Positions 53,806-61,908 of a DNA stretch of 64,000 nucleotides are shown here, in pieces (the first letter of the stretch is position 1; each line of letters begins with the position of its first letter). Position numbers and translations under genes: made by a program. The notes under the pieces were generated by a model. The model worked only from the letters and a program-made list of their open reading frames with translations, ran no database searches and was not told where the DNA came from. This DNA is from Salinibacterium sp. (lineage in GTDB: Bacteria > Actinomycetota > Actinomycetes > Actinomycetales > Microbacteriaceae): positions 434,001 to 498,000 of the forward strand of contig JAHBSZ010000002.1 in the NCBI GenBank assembly GCA_019638845.1, given 5' to 3'.

Positions 53806-55050
53806 TCAACCGGCGAGCACTCCGCGTCCGAACACGAACCGGTTCTCACCGTCGTACGTGTAGAGGCCGTAGTAAGCGGGTGAGACATCACCCGCGGGGG
53901 TGAAGTTCAGCGGTCCGGACACCCCATCGTAGTCAATGTCCTCCCCCGACTGGAGTGGCCCGAGGCATTCGGAGAAGCTTCCACACTTCAGCCCGCCCAC
54001 GGATACGTCCACCAGATCGGCCGCGATCATGCTCCCAGCGTCACCGCCCTGCACCGCGGCGAGTGCCGCAAGGACGACAGCATCGTAGGCCTCCGCGCCG
54101 TACCGGAACGTCGTGAGCGAAGAGTCGACCGTCTTGAGCCGGGCGATGAAGGCGTCATCCGGTTCATAGCCTTCGATGATCCCGTTGACATCTTTGAGGG
54201 TGCCGTTGGGGAACGACTGCGAGTAGTCACCGGTGTTTTGGGTCGTCAGCCACAGTTTCGCCCCGCCAAACCCTGCACCGATCACGGCCGCGATGAGGGC
54301 CTTTGTGGCCTCGACGGAAGCGTAGGTGGAGCCGACCACGACCACATCCGGCGCCGCATCCTTGAGATTCTGGATGGCGAGCGACAGGTCGGTCGTCCCC
54401 GGGGGGATTGCCTGCGAGAGGACGAGACTGCTCCCGTGCTGCTCGAGCCCGGTGGCGAGGGTGGGGGCGAGGGCTTGGCCAAAAGTGTCGTCGATATACA
54501 CGAACGCGACGGTGGTCGGCCCTGACTCGGAAAGGACCTGTCCAAGTGCGAGCCCTTGGTGCCCATACGCAGGAATCGTGCGGAAGAAATATCCATCGTC
54601 TGACGCGGTGGTCAGACCGGGAAAGGTCGCCGCGGGTGAGATCACCGGGATCTCGGCTGCAACCGCGAGTGGGATGACACGAGCGGCGAGGAGCGAGGAA
54701 GACGGGCCGATCACAACATCGGCTCCACCCGCGGCGAGTTCGGCGAAGGATGCCTCCAGTGTGTCGCCGGACGCCTCCCCCGATTCGCGCGCAATCAGCT
54801 CGACAGGCTCGCCTTCGACACCACCCGCGGCATTGATGTCGGCGACGGCGAGTGCGGCCCCCGCCGCCTGGGCGGGGCCGATGTAGGCGGCAGCTCCGGT
54901 GACCGGGAACAAGGTTCCGACGCGGAGGACGCCGTCACCCGGGAGGGCTGATGTCGGCGATGGCTGGGAGGCCTGGATGCCGGAACCGGGAGCCGTGCAT
55001 CCGGTAAGCAGCAGGAGGGTCACGAGGGCAGCAACGACGCGTGAACGCAC
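53806..55050 (-). CDS. Solute-binding lipoprotein, branched-chain amino acid type (third of three)
   Basis: A 414-residue lipoprotein (lipobox LLTGC, Cys18) with GTLFPVTGAAAYIGPAQAAG, the IGPSSSLLAARV segment and the cysteine pair KCGSFSEC. I chose the GTG at 55050 because GGGAGG lies 5 bp upstream and the hydrophobic signal starts there; a longer frame begins 31 codons earlier. It is the first gene of a two-gene operon with the second copy. No permease or ATPase genes accompany it, so it probably feeds the liv permease at 46-50 kb. Confidence 0.88.
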   Translation of the reverse strand: MRSRVVAALVTLLLLTGCTAPGSGIQASQPSPTSALPGDGVLRVGTLFPVTGAAAYIGPAQAAGAALAVADINAAGGVEGEPVELIARESGEASGDTLEASFAELAAGGADVVIGPSSSLLAARVIPLAVAAEIPVISPAATFPGLTTASDDGYFFRTIPAYGHQGLALGQVLSESGPTTVAFVYIDDTFGQALAPTLATGLEQHGSSLVLSQAIPPGTTDLSLAIQNLKDAAPDVVVVGSTYASVEATKALIAAVIGAGFGGAKLWLTTQNTGDYSQSFPNGTLKDVNGIIEGYEPDDAFIARLKTVDSSLTTFRYGAEAYDAVVLAALAAVQGGDAGSMIAADLVDVSVGGLKCGSFSECLGPLQSGEDIDYDGVSGPLNFTPAGDVSPAYYGLYTYDGENRFVFGRGVLAG

Positions 55051-55108
55051 GGCGACCTCCCTGTTCTCAACCCGTGCACAGGCTACCGGCGCCACGCTGG
55101 GGGTTGGC

Positions 55109-56047
55109 TTAGGGCGCGCCTGTCGCCTCGGGGAGGGCGACACCCCGTTGGCGATTCGTGTGCATGAGCATGTCGACGGTCAAAATGACCAGCGCGAGCC
55201 ACACGATGCCGAATCCCAGCCAGCGCTCTGGCGGCATCGCCTCCCGAAGCAAGACCACCCCCACGATGAGCTGGAGGATGGGGGCGAGGTATTGCGCGAG
55301 ACCCAGATACACGAGCGGCAGCCGGCGGGCAGCAGCAGCGAACAGAATCAGGGGTACTGCAGTCGCAATGCCGAGCGAGAGCATCAGGAGCGCGTGCGAT
55401 GCGCCCAACGCACCCAACGAGAGTCCAGACGTCGCACCGATCAGGATGAGAGCCCCGACCGCGGCGGGCGCCAGCACTGCTGTCTCGATTGTCAGCCCGC
55501 TGAGAGCGTCGGCGGATGGCCCGACCTTCTTCTTCACGAGCCCGTAGAACCCAAAACTAAAGGCAAGAGTCACGGCTACCCAGGGGAATGCACCGTACCC
55601 GACGGCGATAACGAGAACTGCAACCACGCTCACGCCGAGAGCAACCCACTGCATGGGCCGTAGGCGCTCACGCAGAATCACCACCCCGAGTAGCACGGTG
55701 ACGATCGGATTGGTGAAGTAGCCGAGGGATGCCTCGATCACATGACCACTTATGCTCGCGAACACGTAGACGGTCCAGTTGACGAGGATGAACGCCGCCG
55801 CCAACGCCAGACCGAGCATCGTGCGCCGGTCGCGGAGGATCGCGAGAAGTCGAGGCCATCCCCGGGTCACAGTGATCAGGAGCACACAGAAGACCAGCGA
55901 CAGCACGATGCGCCACGCGACGATTTCCGGGGCTGCAGAGTCGCGCAGCGCGAAGAACAGAACCGGCAGGAAACCCCAGAGCAGGTACGCCACTCCGGCA
56001 AAAGCTATGCCGCTACCCGAAACTTTGTCCTGGGTCGGCGAGATCAC
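55109..56047 (-). CDS. rarD: EamA-family transporter, RarD type
   Basis: A 312-residue membrane protein with ten hydrophobic segments in two EamA repeats. The GVAYLLWGFLPVLFFAL start and the NWTVYVFASISGHVIEASLGYF block are characteristic of RarD. Its transport substrate is not established in general. The GTG at 56047 is chosen; a TTG at 56077 would lie inside the terminator hairpin of groES. A TTG two codons after that is a further alternative. Confidence 0.85.
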   Translation of the reverse strand: MISPTQDKVSGSGIAFAGVAYLLWGFLPVLFFALRDSAAPEIVAWRIVLSLVFCVLLITVTRGWPRLLAILRDRRTMLGLALAAAFILVNWTVYVFASISGHVIEASLGYFTNPIVTVLLGVVILRERLRPMQWVALGVSVVAVLVIAVGYGAFPWVAVTLAFSFGFYGLVKKKVGPSADALSGLTIETAVLAPAAVGALILIGATSGLSLGALGASHALLMLSLGIATAVPLILFAAAARRLPLVYLGLAQYLAPILQLIVGVVLLREAMPPERWLGFGIVWLALVILTVDMLMHTNRQRGVALPEATGAP

Positions 56048-56075
56048 AGTTAAGCCTATGTCTCGCTCCAACGTC

Positions 56076-56109
56076 AAAGGTCCCGATGACCGAAATCACC
56101 GGGACCTTT
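56076..56109 (-). terminator. Terminator after groES
   Basis: AAAGGTCCCG and CGGGACCTTT form a perfect 10-bp stem with a 14-base loop, 18 bp beyond the groES stop. On the minus strand it ends in CCTTT. Confidence 0.75.
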
Positions 56110-56126
56110 GGCGGAAACGAATCGGA

Positions 56127-56423
56127 CTAGCGGACTACTACCGCGAGAACATCGCGGGCCGAGAGCACGAGGAGGTCTTCGCCGCCGTACTTCACCTCGG
56201 TGCCGCCGTACTTGGAGTAGATGACCTTGTCACCGACTGCGATGTCGAGCGGGATGCGGTTGCCGTTGTCGTCGATGCGACCGGGGCCCACAGCCACGAC
56301 CTCGCCCTCCTGGGGCTTCTCCTTGGCAGTATCGGGGATGACGAGACCCGACGCAGTGGTCGTCTCAGCCTCGACCTGCTTGATGACAATGCGATCCTCG
56401 AGCGGCTTGATGGACACCGACAC
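56127..56423 (-). CDS. groES: Co-chaperonin GroES
   Basis: A 98-residue GroES. It starts [14 protein letters not shown], has the mobile loop [19 protein letters not shown] and ends [11 protein letters not shown]. It forms the seven-fold lid of GroEL. The GTG at 56423 is the family start, with AGAGG upstream. No groEL follows; the gene ends at a terminator before rarD, so groEL must lie elsewhere. Two CIRCE elements upstream show HrcA control. Confidence 0.95.
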   Translation of the reverse strand: MSVSIKPLEDRIVIKQVEAETTTASGLVIPDTAKEKPQEGEVVAVGPGRIDDNGNRIPLDIAVGDKVIYSKYGGTEVKYGGEDLLVLSARDVLAVVVR

Positions 56424-56463
56424 GGTTGACCTCTTTCTCAGTGCTAATTTTCTCAGAGCTTGG

Positions 56464-56490
56464 TTGGCACACTCCCTCTGAGAGTGCCAG
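56464..56490. promoter_or_regulatory. CIRCE element (proximal, one mismatch)
   Basis: TTGGCACAC-N9-GAGTGCCAG, the HrcA operator pattern (TTAGCACTC-N9-GAGTGCTAA) with one arm position mismatched, 41 bp before the groES start. Confidence 0.8.
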
Positions 56491-56508
56491 TTCAACTATA
56501 GAGCCTCG

Positions 56509-56535
56509 TTGGCACTCGATCAACGCGAGTGCCAG
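56509..56535. promoter_or_regulatory. CIRCE element (distal)
   Basis: TTGGCACTC-N9-GAGTGCCAG, a near-perfect HrcA operator. It lies 37 bp before the divergent methyltransferase gene as well as upstream of groES. Confidence 0.85.
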
Positions 56536-56571
56536 ATATCGACAAGCTCGATCAACGGTAGCGTCAATCGC

Positions 56572-57747
56572 ATGGATCAGGCCGAACTCAGAGAGCTCCT
56601 CTCGCCGGGGGGCCTCACCCTGTTGGACTCGCTGCCTGCGTGGCAGTCAACGTCAGACGTCGTCCGCACTGTTGCTGACCTTCGCAAAGCTGGTCACTCC
56701 CCCGCCCTGGTCGCCGCAGTGGTGAGCCAGGCGAGGCTGCGCGCGAAGGCTGTCGCGAAGTTCGGTCCCTTCGCGGAGTCGATGCTCTTTACCGAGGCCG
56801 GGCTCGAGCAGGCGACACGTTTGAGCGTCGCAGCCCAGCACGCTGGCCGATTCCAACGCGCAGGCGTAACCTGGGTCGCGGACCTCGGCTGCGGTATTGG
56901 CTCGGATGCCCTCGCTCTCGCCGCGCTCGATATCGAGGTGACCGCGGTCGATCGTGACGAGGTGACTGCTGCCGTCGCCGCGTACAACCTCGCGCCGTGG
57001 TCTAACGCTCGCGTTGAACACGCGGACGCAGAGACCTTCGACCTCACCGGGATCGGCGGCGCCTATCTCGACCCAGCACGACGAGACGGGGCAAAGCGCC
57101 TCAAGAACCCGGCCGACTGGTCACCTTCCCTCGACTTCGCGTTCGGACTTGCCTCGTCGCTTCCGACGGGGGTCAAGCTCGGTCCCGGCATCGACCGCGA
57201 CCTCATTCCGCCCGACGCGGAGGCACAGTGGGTTTCCGTCGACCGTGAGGTCGTCGAACTGAGCGTGTGGTTCGGGTCGCTCGCGCGGCCCGGGATCCGC
57301 CGCGCGGCCCTCGTCGTCGGTGAACACGGGACAGCCGAACTCGTCGCGGAGGCCGACAGCGCAGATGCCTCGACCGGCAGCCTCGGGGAATACATCTACG
57401 AACCGGATGGCGCGGTCATCCGGGCTCGGCTCATCGGCGATCTCGCCCGCAACATCGACGGGCGCATGGTCGAACCGTCGATCGCCTACATCACCGCCGA
57501 CACTGCGGTGCAGACCCCGTTTGCCGTGGGATTCCGCGTACTCGAGGAACTACCCCTCGATCGAAAGGCGATCAAGCGCGCGCTGGGAGAACGAGAGATC
57601 GGCACCCTCGAGATCAAGAAACGAGGGGTTGATATCGACCCCGCCACCTTCCGCACGTCACTCGCACCGAAGGGACCCGCCAGCGGCACACTAATCCTGA
57701 CCAGGATCGGGCAGCACCGCCGGGCCCTTCTGGTGGAGCGTCTTTAG
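56572..57747 (+). CDS. Class I SAM-dependent methyltransferase, THUMP-like
   Basis: A 391-residue protein with a helical N-terminus (to about 85), a Rossmann methyltransferase core with motif I VADLGCGIGSDALAL and the acidic strand VTAVDRDE, an LDPARR loop, and a C-terminal THUMP-like part (about 310-391, GTLEIKKRGVDIDP). THUMP-associated methyltransferases usually modify RNA, so an RNA target is plausible but unproven. The ATG at 56572 is preferred over a codon inside the CIRCE element. It diverges from groES. Confidence 0.85.
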   Translation: MDQAELRELLSPGGLTLLDSLPAWQSTSDVVRTVADLRKAGHSPALVAAVVSQARLRAKAVAKFGPFAESMLFTEAGLEQATRLSVAAQHAGRFQRAGVTWVADLGCGIGSDALALAALDIEVTAVDRDEVTAAVAAYNLAPWSNARVEHADAETFDLTGIGGAYLDPARRDGAKRLKNPADWSPSLDFAFGLASSLPTGVKLGPGIDRDLIPPDAEAQWVSVDREVVELSVWFGSLARPGIRRAALVVGEHGTAELVAEADSADASTGSLGEYIYEPDGAVIRARLIGDLARNIDGRMVEPSIAYITADTAVQTPFAVGFRVLEELPLDRKAIKRALGEREIGTLEIKKRGVDIDPATFRTSLAPKGPASGTLILTRIGQHRRALLVERL

Positions 57748-58322
57748 TAGTAGGAGTAGCTGCTCGTCACCGCAGCGATGACCCCGAACAGGATCACGAG
57801 CCCCCACAGCAGCGAGATTCCCAACCCGATGTAGCCGGTAACAAGACCGGTCAGCCAGTACGCCCGTGCGTAAGGCTGACGCCGTTGACCAAGGTGCCCG
57901 AGAATGACCGCGGCCACCGCGGGGAGGAAGCCGAACGAGACGAAGCTCAGGAGAACAGCTCCGATCCCCGTGATCATCGACGCAATGCTCACCCCTTGGG
58001 GAGCGCTAGCAGGAACCGCGGTGTAGCCACCATAACCAGGCTGCGCGTACCCGCCCGGTTGCGCGTACCCGCTCGGTTGCGCGTACCCGCCCGGTTGCGC
58101 GTAACTGCCGGGCTGTGCCGGTGCCGCATAGGGGTCTGGTCGGGCCGGCGGGGCCACCGGAGGCAGCGGCTGAGGCGCTGCCTCCGGAGTGGGCGCTGTG
58201 GGCGGCTTCGCGGCGGTCGGGGGAACTGCCGGAGTCGGCACGACCGGGGCCGGCTCGACCGGAGCTGGGCCGCCTGAGGGTGGCAAAGGGATGGGAGGGA
58301 CGTCGTCATTGTTCGCAGCCAT
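57744..58322 (-). CDS. DUF4190 membrane protein with Pro-rich repeat N-terminus
   Basis: A 192-residue protein. Residues 1-110 or so are rich in Pro, Ala and Gly with tandem GYAQPG-type hexapeptides; the C-terminal part has two or three membrane segments of DUF4190 type (AVAAVILGHLGQRR). The ATG at 58322 is the first sensible start after the upstream gene. It is last in a run of four related genes. Such proteins are common at the actinobacterial membrane and have no assigned function. The end overlaps the convergent methyltransferase stop by 4 bp. Confidence 0.8.
   Translation of the reverse strand: MAANNDDVPPIPLPPSGGPAPVEPAPVVPTPAVPPTAAKPPTAPTPEAAPQPLPPVAPPARPDPYAAPAQPGSYAQPGGYAQPSGYAQPGGYAQPGYGGYTAVPASAPQGVSIASMITGIGAVLLSFVSFGFLPAVAAVILGHLGQRRQPYARAYWLTGLVTGYIGLGISLLWGLVILFGVIAAVTSSYSYY
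58040..58115. repeat. Tandem 18-bp coding repeats
   Basis: About four copies of an 18-bp unit (GCGTACCCGCCCGGTTGC and variants) encode the Gly-Tyr-Ala-Gln-Pro-containing hexapeptides of the DUF4190 protein. Copy number may vary by slippage. Confidence 0.75.
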
Positions 58323-58332
58323 AGTCGAGACT

Positions 58333-58572
58333 TTACTGGGGGTTCGCCGCAAGGACATAAGGCATGACGAACGCGACAACGAAGAACGCCGTGACCAAGA
58401 GCCCTGCGATGATGGCCGCGACGGCGAGGCCTCGTCCCGCTTCGCCGCTGCGCCGAATCTGCCCGAGCGCGACAAAACCCAGCACCACGCCAACGCCTGA
58501 GGCTACGAACGCCGCGACAAGGGAGAGGATCGCGAGGGTATTCGTACGAGGTGCAAGCCCCGGCGTCGTCAC
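58333..58572 (-). CDS. Small DUF4190 membrane protein
   Basis: A 79-residue protein with two membrane segments around the DUF4190 core VLGFVALGQIRRSGEAGRGLAVAA. The GTG at 58572 starts one base after the stop of the previous gene, which is the usual coupling distance here. A much longer open frame extends back over that gene and is not coding. No function is known. Confidence 0.75.
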   Translation of the reverse strand: MTTPGLAPRTNTLAILSLVAAFVASGVGVVLGFVALGQIRRSGEAGRGLAVAAIIAGLLVTAFFVVAFVMPYVLAANPQ

Positions 58573-58573
58573 C

Positions 58574-58906
58574 TCAATATCCGCGTGTGGCAGCGGCGAT
58601 TCCCACGAAGATGAGCGGGAACACGACAGCCATGACAACCATGATGAGCGTGAACAGTACAACGGCAGCGATACTCGCGTAGCCGACGATCGTACCCGCG
58701 AGCGCGAGACCCTTGCCCTGTTCCCCGCTCGTCTTGAGCTGACCCAAAGCAAGATGCCCCGTGATGATGCCGGCCAGGCCGAATCCCACGAGGGAAGCGA
58801 TGAGCGACACTATCGACAGCACGTTCCAGGGCGGGGTCGGGCCATACAGCGGCTGGGCCGCTGGGGTCGTCGACGGGGACTCGGGGACAGAAACCTTGTC
58901 AGTCAT
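58574..58906 (-). CDS. DUF4190 membrane protein
   Basis: A 110-residue protein with a short Pro-rich head, then membrane segments flanking IITGHLALGQLKTSGEQGKGLALAG, the DUF4190 signature. It is paralogous to the genes on both sides. No enzymatic motif is present. Confidence 0.82.
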   Translation of the reverse strand: MTDKVSVPESPSTTPAAQPLYGPTPPWNVLSIVSLIASLVGFGLAGIITGHLALGQLKTSGEQGKGLALAGTIVGYASIAAVVLFTLIMVVMAVVFPLIFVGIAAATRGY

Positions 58907-58925
58907 CCTTTGACCCTAACAACGA

Positions 58926-58958
58926 AGCGGGGCCCGCGGCAGTGCCGCGAGCCCCGCT
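58926..58958 (-). terminator. Hairpin between DUF4190 genes
   Basis: AGCGGGGC pairs with GCCCCGCT, extended inside by CGCGGC/GCCGCG, directly after the stop of the first DUF4190 gene. It separates that gene from the other three. Confidence 0.6.
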
Positions 58959-58970
58959 ATCGAGTATGGA

Positions 58971-59264
58971 TCAGTAGTAGCGGTAGTTTGCGGCGAAGAG
59001 CAGCGGGATCAAAACCGACATCGCGATGAACAGCAGCCACAGCACCGAGAAGACGATCCCGAGAACAACGCCCGCGAGCGCGAGCCCGTGGCCGCCCTCT
59101 CCAGTCTTCTTGATCTGGCCGAGCGCGATGAAGCCAACGATGATTCCTGCGAGTGGAATAACAAACGCGCCGACGAGCGCAATGATCGAAAGCGTGTTCG
59201 TCGGACGAGCTGGCGCTGCAGCCGGGGCAGTGTACGGAGTGGGGGTGGGTTCTGTCATAGTCAT
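58971..59264 (-). CDS. DUF4190 membrane protein
   Basis: A 97-residue protein with a Pro/Ala/Thr-rich head and two to three membrane segments around IIVGFIALGQIKKTGEGGHGLALAG. Ends in ANYRYY. A Met two codons downstream is an alternative start. It is 59 bp after tsaD and separated from the next DUF4190 gene by a hairpin. Confidence 0.82.
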   Translation of the reverse strand: MTMTEPTPTPYTAPAAAPARPTNTLSIIALVGAFVIPLAGIIVGFIALGQIKKTGEGGHGLALAGVVLGIVFSVLWLLFIAMSVLIPLLFAANYRYY

Positions 59265-59323
59265 GCCATAGTGTCAGCGCTGTCGCGGGCCTGTCAACGG
59301 CCCGCGCGGGTATCGCGCAGGAC

Positions 59324-60370
59324 TCAACGCTGCTGGATAACGGTCACGGGTAACGTCGAATCGGCCCCGAACCCGAGCTCCGAAGGCGGGTGTCCGGCTT
59401 GCACGAGCTGAGCGCCGAGGGCCGCAATCATCGCCCCGTTGTCGGTACACAACGACAACGGCGGTATGCGCAGCCGGATGCCCGCTGCCGAGCAGCGCTC
59501 GGCCGCGAGCTCACGAACCCGGGCGTTGGCGACCACTCCGCCACCGAGCAGCAGGCGCGGAACACCGAGTTCGACACACGCGGCGACAGCTTTCGTGAGC
59601 AGAACATCGACGACCGCTTCACGGAAGCTGGCCGCGACATCCGCCACCGGCACGTCGCGACCCTCGTCACGCTCGCGCTCTACCCAGCGTGCCACCGCCG
59701 TCTTGAGACCCGAGAACGAGAAGTCGTAGCGATGCTTCTCGAGATCCTTCGGCAGGCTCAGCCCCCGGGGAAACCGGATGGCCTTGGGGTCACCACCGAC
59801 GGCGGCACGATCGATCTCGGGCCCCCCGGGATAGGGAAGCCCGAGTAAGCGCGCAACCTTATCGAACGCCTCACCCGCGGCATCGTCAATGGTCTCGCCG
59901 AGCAACTCCACATCGGAGATGAGATCACGAACATGCAGCAGGGACGTATGCCCCCCGGAAACAAGCAGGGCGATGGTCGGATACTCGAGAGGATCGTGGT
60001 CGAGCACATCAGCCCCGACATGGCCCACCAGATGGTTGACGGCATACAGCGGCTTGCCGAGGGAAAGCGCGAGCCCCTTCGCGGCACCCACTCCCACCAT
60101 GAGCGCGCCGGATAGCCCCGGCCCGCTCGTCACGGCGATCGCATCAAGGTCGTCCAGCGTCACCCCTGCCTCGTCGAGCGCCTGGGTGAGTGCGGGCACG
60201 AGCGCCTCGAGGTGGGCCCGTGCCGCGACTTCCGGCACCACTCCGCCATACCGCGCGTGCTCCTCCATCGACGACGCGATGACGTTGGCGAGCAGTGTCG
60301 TGCCGCGCACGATGCCGATACCTGTCTCATCGCAACTTGTCTCAATGCCGAGGACCAGTGGCTCGCTCAT
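59324..60370 (-). CDS. tsaD: tRNA threonylcarbamoyladenosine transferase subunit TsaD
   Basis: A 348-residue TsaD. It starts [13 protein letters not shown], has the metal-binding [16 protein letters not shown] segment, [20 protein letters not shown] and the C-terminal [12 protein letters not shown] and CTDNGAMIA. With TsaB and TsaE it transfers the threonylcarbamoyl group to A37 of ANN-reading tRNAs. It overlaps rimI by 4 bp and is last in the operon from acpS. Confidence 0.96.
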   Translation of the reverse strand: MSEPLVLGIETSCDETGIGIVRGTTLLANVIASSMEEHARYGGVVPEVAARAHLEALVPALTQALDEAGVTLDDLDAIAVTSGPGLSGALMVGVGAAKGLALSLGKPLYAVNHLVGHVGADVLDHDPLEYPTIALLVSGGHTSLLHVRDLISDVELLGETIDDAAGEAFDKVARLLGLPYPGGPEIDRAAVGGDPKAIRFPRGLSLPKDLEKHRYDFSFSGLKTAVARWVERERDEGRDVPVADVAASFREAVVDVLLTKAVAACVELGVPRLLLGGGVVANARVRELAAERCSAAGIRLRIPPLSLCTDNGAMIAALGAQLVQAGHPPSELGFGADSTLPVTVIQQR

Positions 60371-60846
60371 GCCAGACCCGCTTTCGGCTTCGGAATCACG
60401 AGCCGCATGATCACCGCGTCGACGACTCCGGAGTAGTAACGGGGACGCACCGCGATCTGCTCGAATCCGAGCGACTCGTAGAGCAATTGCGCCGAGGGGT
60501 TGTCGGCTCGCACCTCAAGGAACAGTTCGGTGGCACCGCGTTCGCGAGCCTCATCGATCAAGCGCAGCATCAGTACCCGACCCAAGCCCTGCCGACGCGC
60601 TGTCTCGACAACCGCGATGGTCTGGATGTCGGCTTGTGGTTGGTGGCGCGGTGCGCGCACGCCGGCGTAGGCGTCGATCCGATCAGGATCAGCGAGCGGA
60701 GCGGCTACGAGATAGTAGCCATTGCGGTCTGCAAGTTCGGCGAGCATGGTGGGCGGCGACCACGCATCCTCCGGGAACACCCGCTCTTCAATCGCCATGA
60801 TCGCATCGAGATCGTCGGTCGTCGCGGTGCGCAGCTGCCAGGTCAT
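60367..60846 (-). CDS. rimI: GNAT acetyltransferase RimI
   Basis: A 159-residue GNAT protein with the acetyl-CoA loop [15 protein letters not shown] and [21 protein letters not shown], the usual RimI pattern for N-terminal alanine acetylation of ribosomal protein S18. It overlaps tsaB and tsaD by 4 bp each, the typical actinobacterial order. Confidence 0.92.
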   Translation of the reverse strand: MTWQLRTATTDDLDAIMAIEERVFPEDAWSPPTMLAELADRNGYYLVAAPLADPDRIDAYAGVRAPRHQPQADIQTIAVVETARRQGLGRVLMLRLIDEARERGATELFLEVRADNPSAQLLYESLGFEQIAVRPRYYSGVVDAVIMRLVIPKPKAGLA

Positions 60847-61463
60847 GCGGTGACCCGCTTCGGGCCTGCCGACAGGGTCACGTCGGGTGAACGGAGGTAC
60901 AGCGGCTCATCGGTCGCGAACGGCCGACGATTCGCGTAGAGGGTCTCCGCGAGCATCCCCAGGGCGCCCGCCGACACGGTCCGCGCTTCGAGCAGACGGT
61001 AGTTGGTGAAGTTCTGCACGGTCTGCTCGAGGTCCGTGGCCTTGGCGAGGGCCGGGCCGTGGGTGCGCACCGGGAGGCCCGCGGCATCCGTGCCACTGTA
61101 CGTGGTCCAATACACTTCACGCCGGCGCGCATCCGTCGCGACGAGGAGAGGGCCGTCCTGACCGAAGGCGAGTGCGTCGTGACTCACGACGGGAACGACG
61201 ATCTTGCCGGCCCCGACGGCGAAAGCACGAGCGGCGGCAATGCCCACGCGAAGGCCGGTGAAGGGGCCCGGACCCATCCCCGCGACGACCCCAGAGAGGT
61301 CGCCGACCGCAACCCCCGAGTCGGTGAGGCATGCGGAGATGAGGTCACCGATCACCTCGGCGTGTCGGCGGGTGTCGTCAGACGAGTGCTCGGCAAGGAT
61401 GCCCGCTGCCCTGTCGACAACGGCAACACTCGTTCCCGCCGAGGTGTCAATGGCCAGCAGCAT
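60843..61463 (-). CDS. tsaB: tRNA t6A modification protein TsaB
   Basis: A 206-residue TsaB with LLAIDTSAGTSVAVVD at the start and the VVAGMGPGPFTGLRVGIAAARAFA block. It is the non-catalytic partner that assembles with TsaD and TsaE. It overlaps tsaE by 17 bp. Confidence 0.94.
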   Translation of the reverse strand: MLLAIDTSAGTSVAVVDRAAGILAEHSSDDTRRHAEVIGDLISACLTDSGVAVGDLSGVVAGMGPGPFTGLRVGIAAARAFAVGAGKIVVPVVSHDALAFGQDGPLLVATDARRREVYWTTYSGTDAAGLPVRTHGPALAKATDLEQTVQNFTNYRLLEARTVSAGALGMLAETLYANRRPFATDEPLYLRSPDVTLSAGPKRVTA

Positions 61464-61908
61464 CGAGCCACCCCTTCCAGCGTGGGCCGTGGGCCGTCAG
61501 GGTCACCGTGCGCGGCTCGACCTCGGCCTCGGGATCTCCCCCGTGCGGACGCTCGATGTCGATCTCCAGCCAATCGTCGCTGATGCCGTCGGTGAGCCCC
61601 TTGCCCCACTCGATGATCACCATCGAGCCGGCATAGTCGATGTCGAGATCGTCGAGTTCGACCGCGCTACCCAGCCGATATGCGTCGACGTGTACGAGGG
61701 GGCCGCGGTCTGAGGGGTGGGTTCGAGCGAGCACAAAAGTCGGACTCGTCACCGCCCCGCGAACGCCCAGCGCCTCGCCGATCCCCCTGGTCAAAGTCGT
61801 CTTACCCGCACCCAGCTCACCGTTGAGCAGCACGAGGTCGCCCGCGGTCAGCTCGCGCGCCAGCGTTGCCCCAAACTCCGCCATGGCCTCGGGAGTGTCG
61901 ATGATCAC
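61447..61908 (-). CDS. tsaE: tRNA t6A modification ATPase TsaE
   Basis: A 153-residue P-loop protein with LNGELGAGKTTLTRGI, TSPTFVL, HVDAYRL and IIEWGKGL, all TsaE hallmarks. It drives the TsaBD cycle by ATP hydrolysis. It overlaps alr by 4 bp. Confidence 0.95.
   Translation of the reverse strand: MIIDTPEAMAEFGATLARELTAGDLVLLNGELGAGKTTLTRGIGEALGVRGAVTSPTFVLARTHPSDRGPLVHVDAYRLGSAVELDDLDIDYAGSMVIIEWGKGLTDGISDDWLEIDIERPHGGDPEAEVEPRTVTLTAHGPRWKGWLDAAGH

Noticed and set aside
58040-58115. Regularly repeated 18-bp units considered as a CRISPR-like array
   Set aside because: The units are directly adjacent without spacers and lie in frame inside a coding region, encoding GYAQPG-type repeats.
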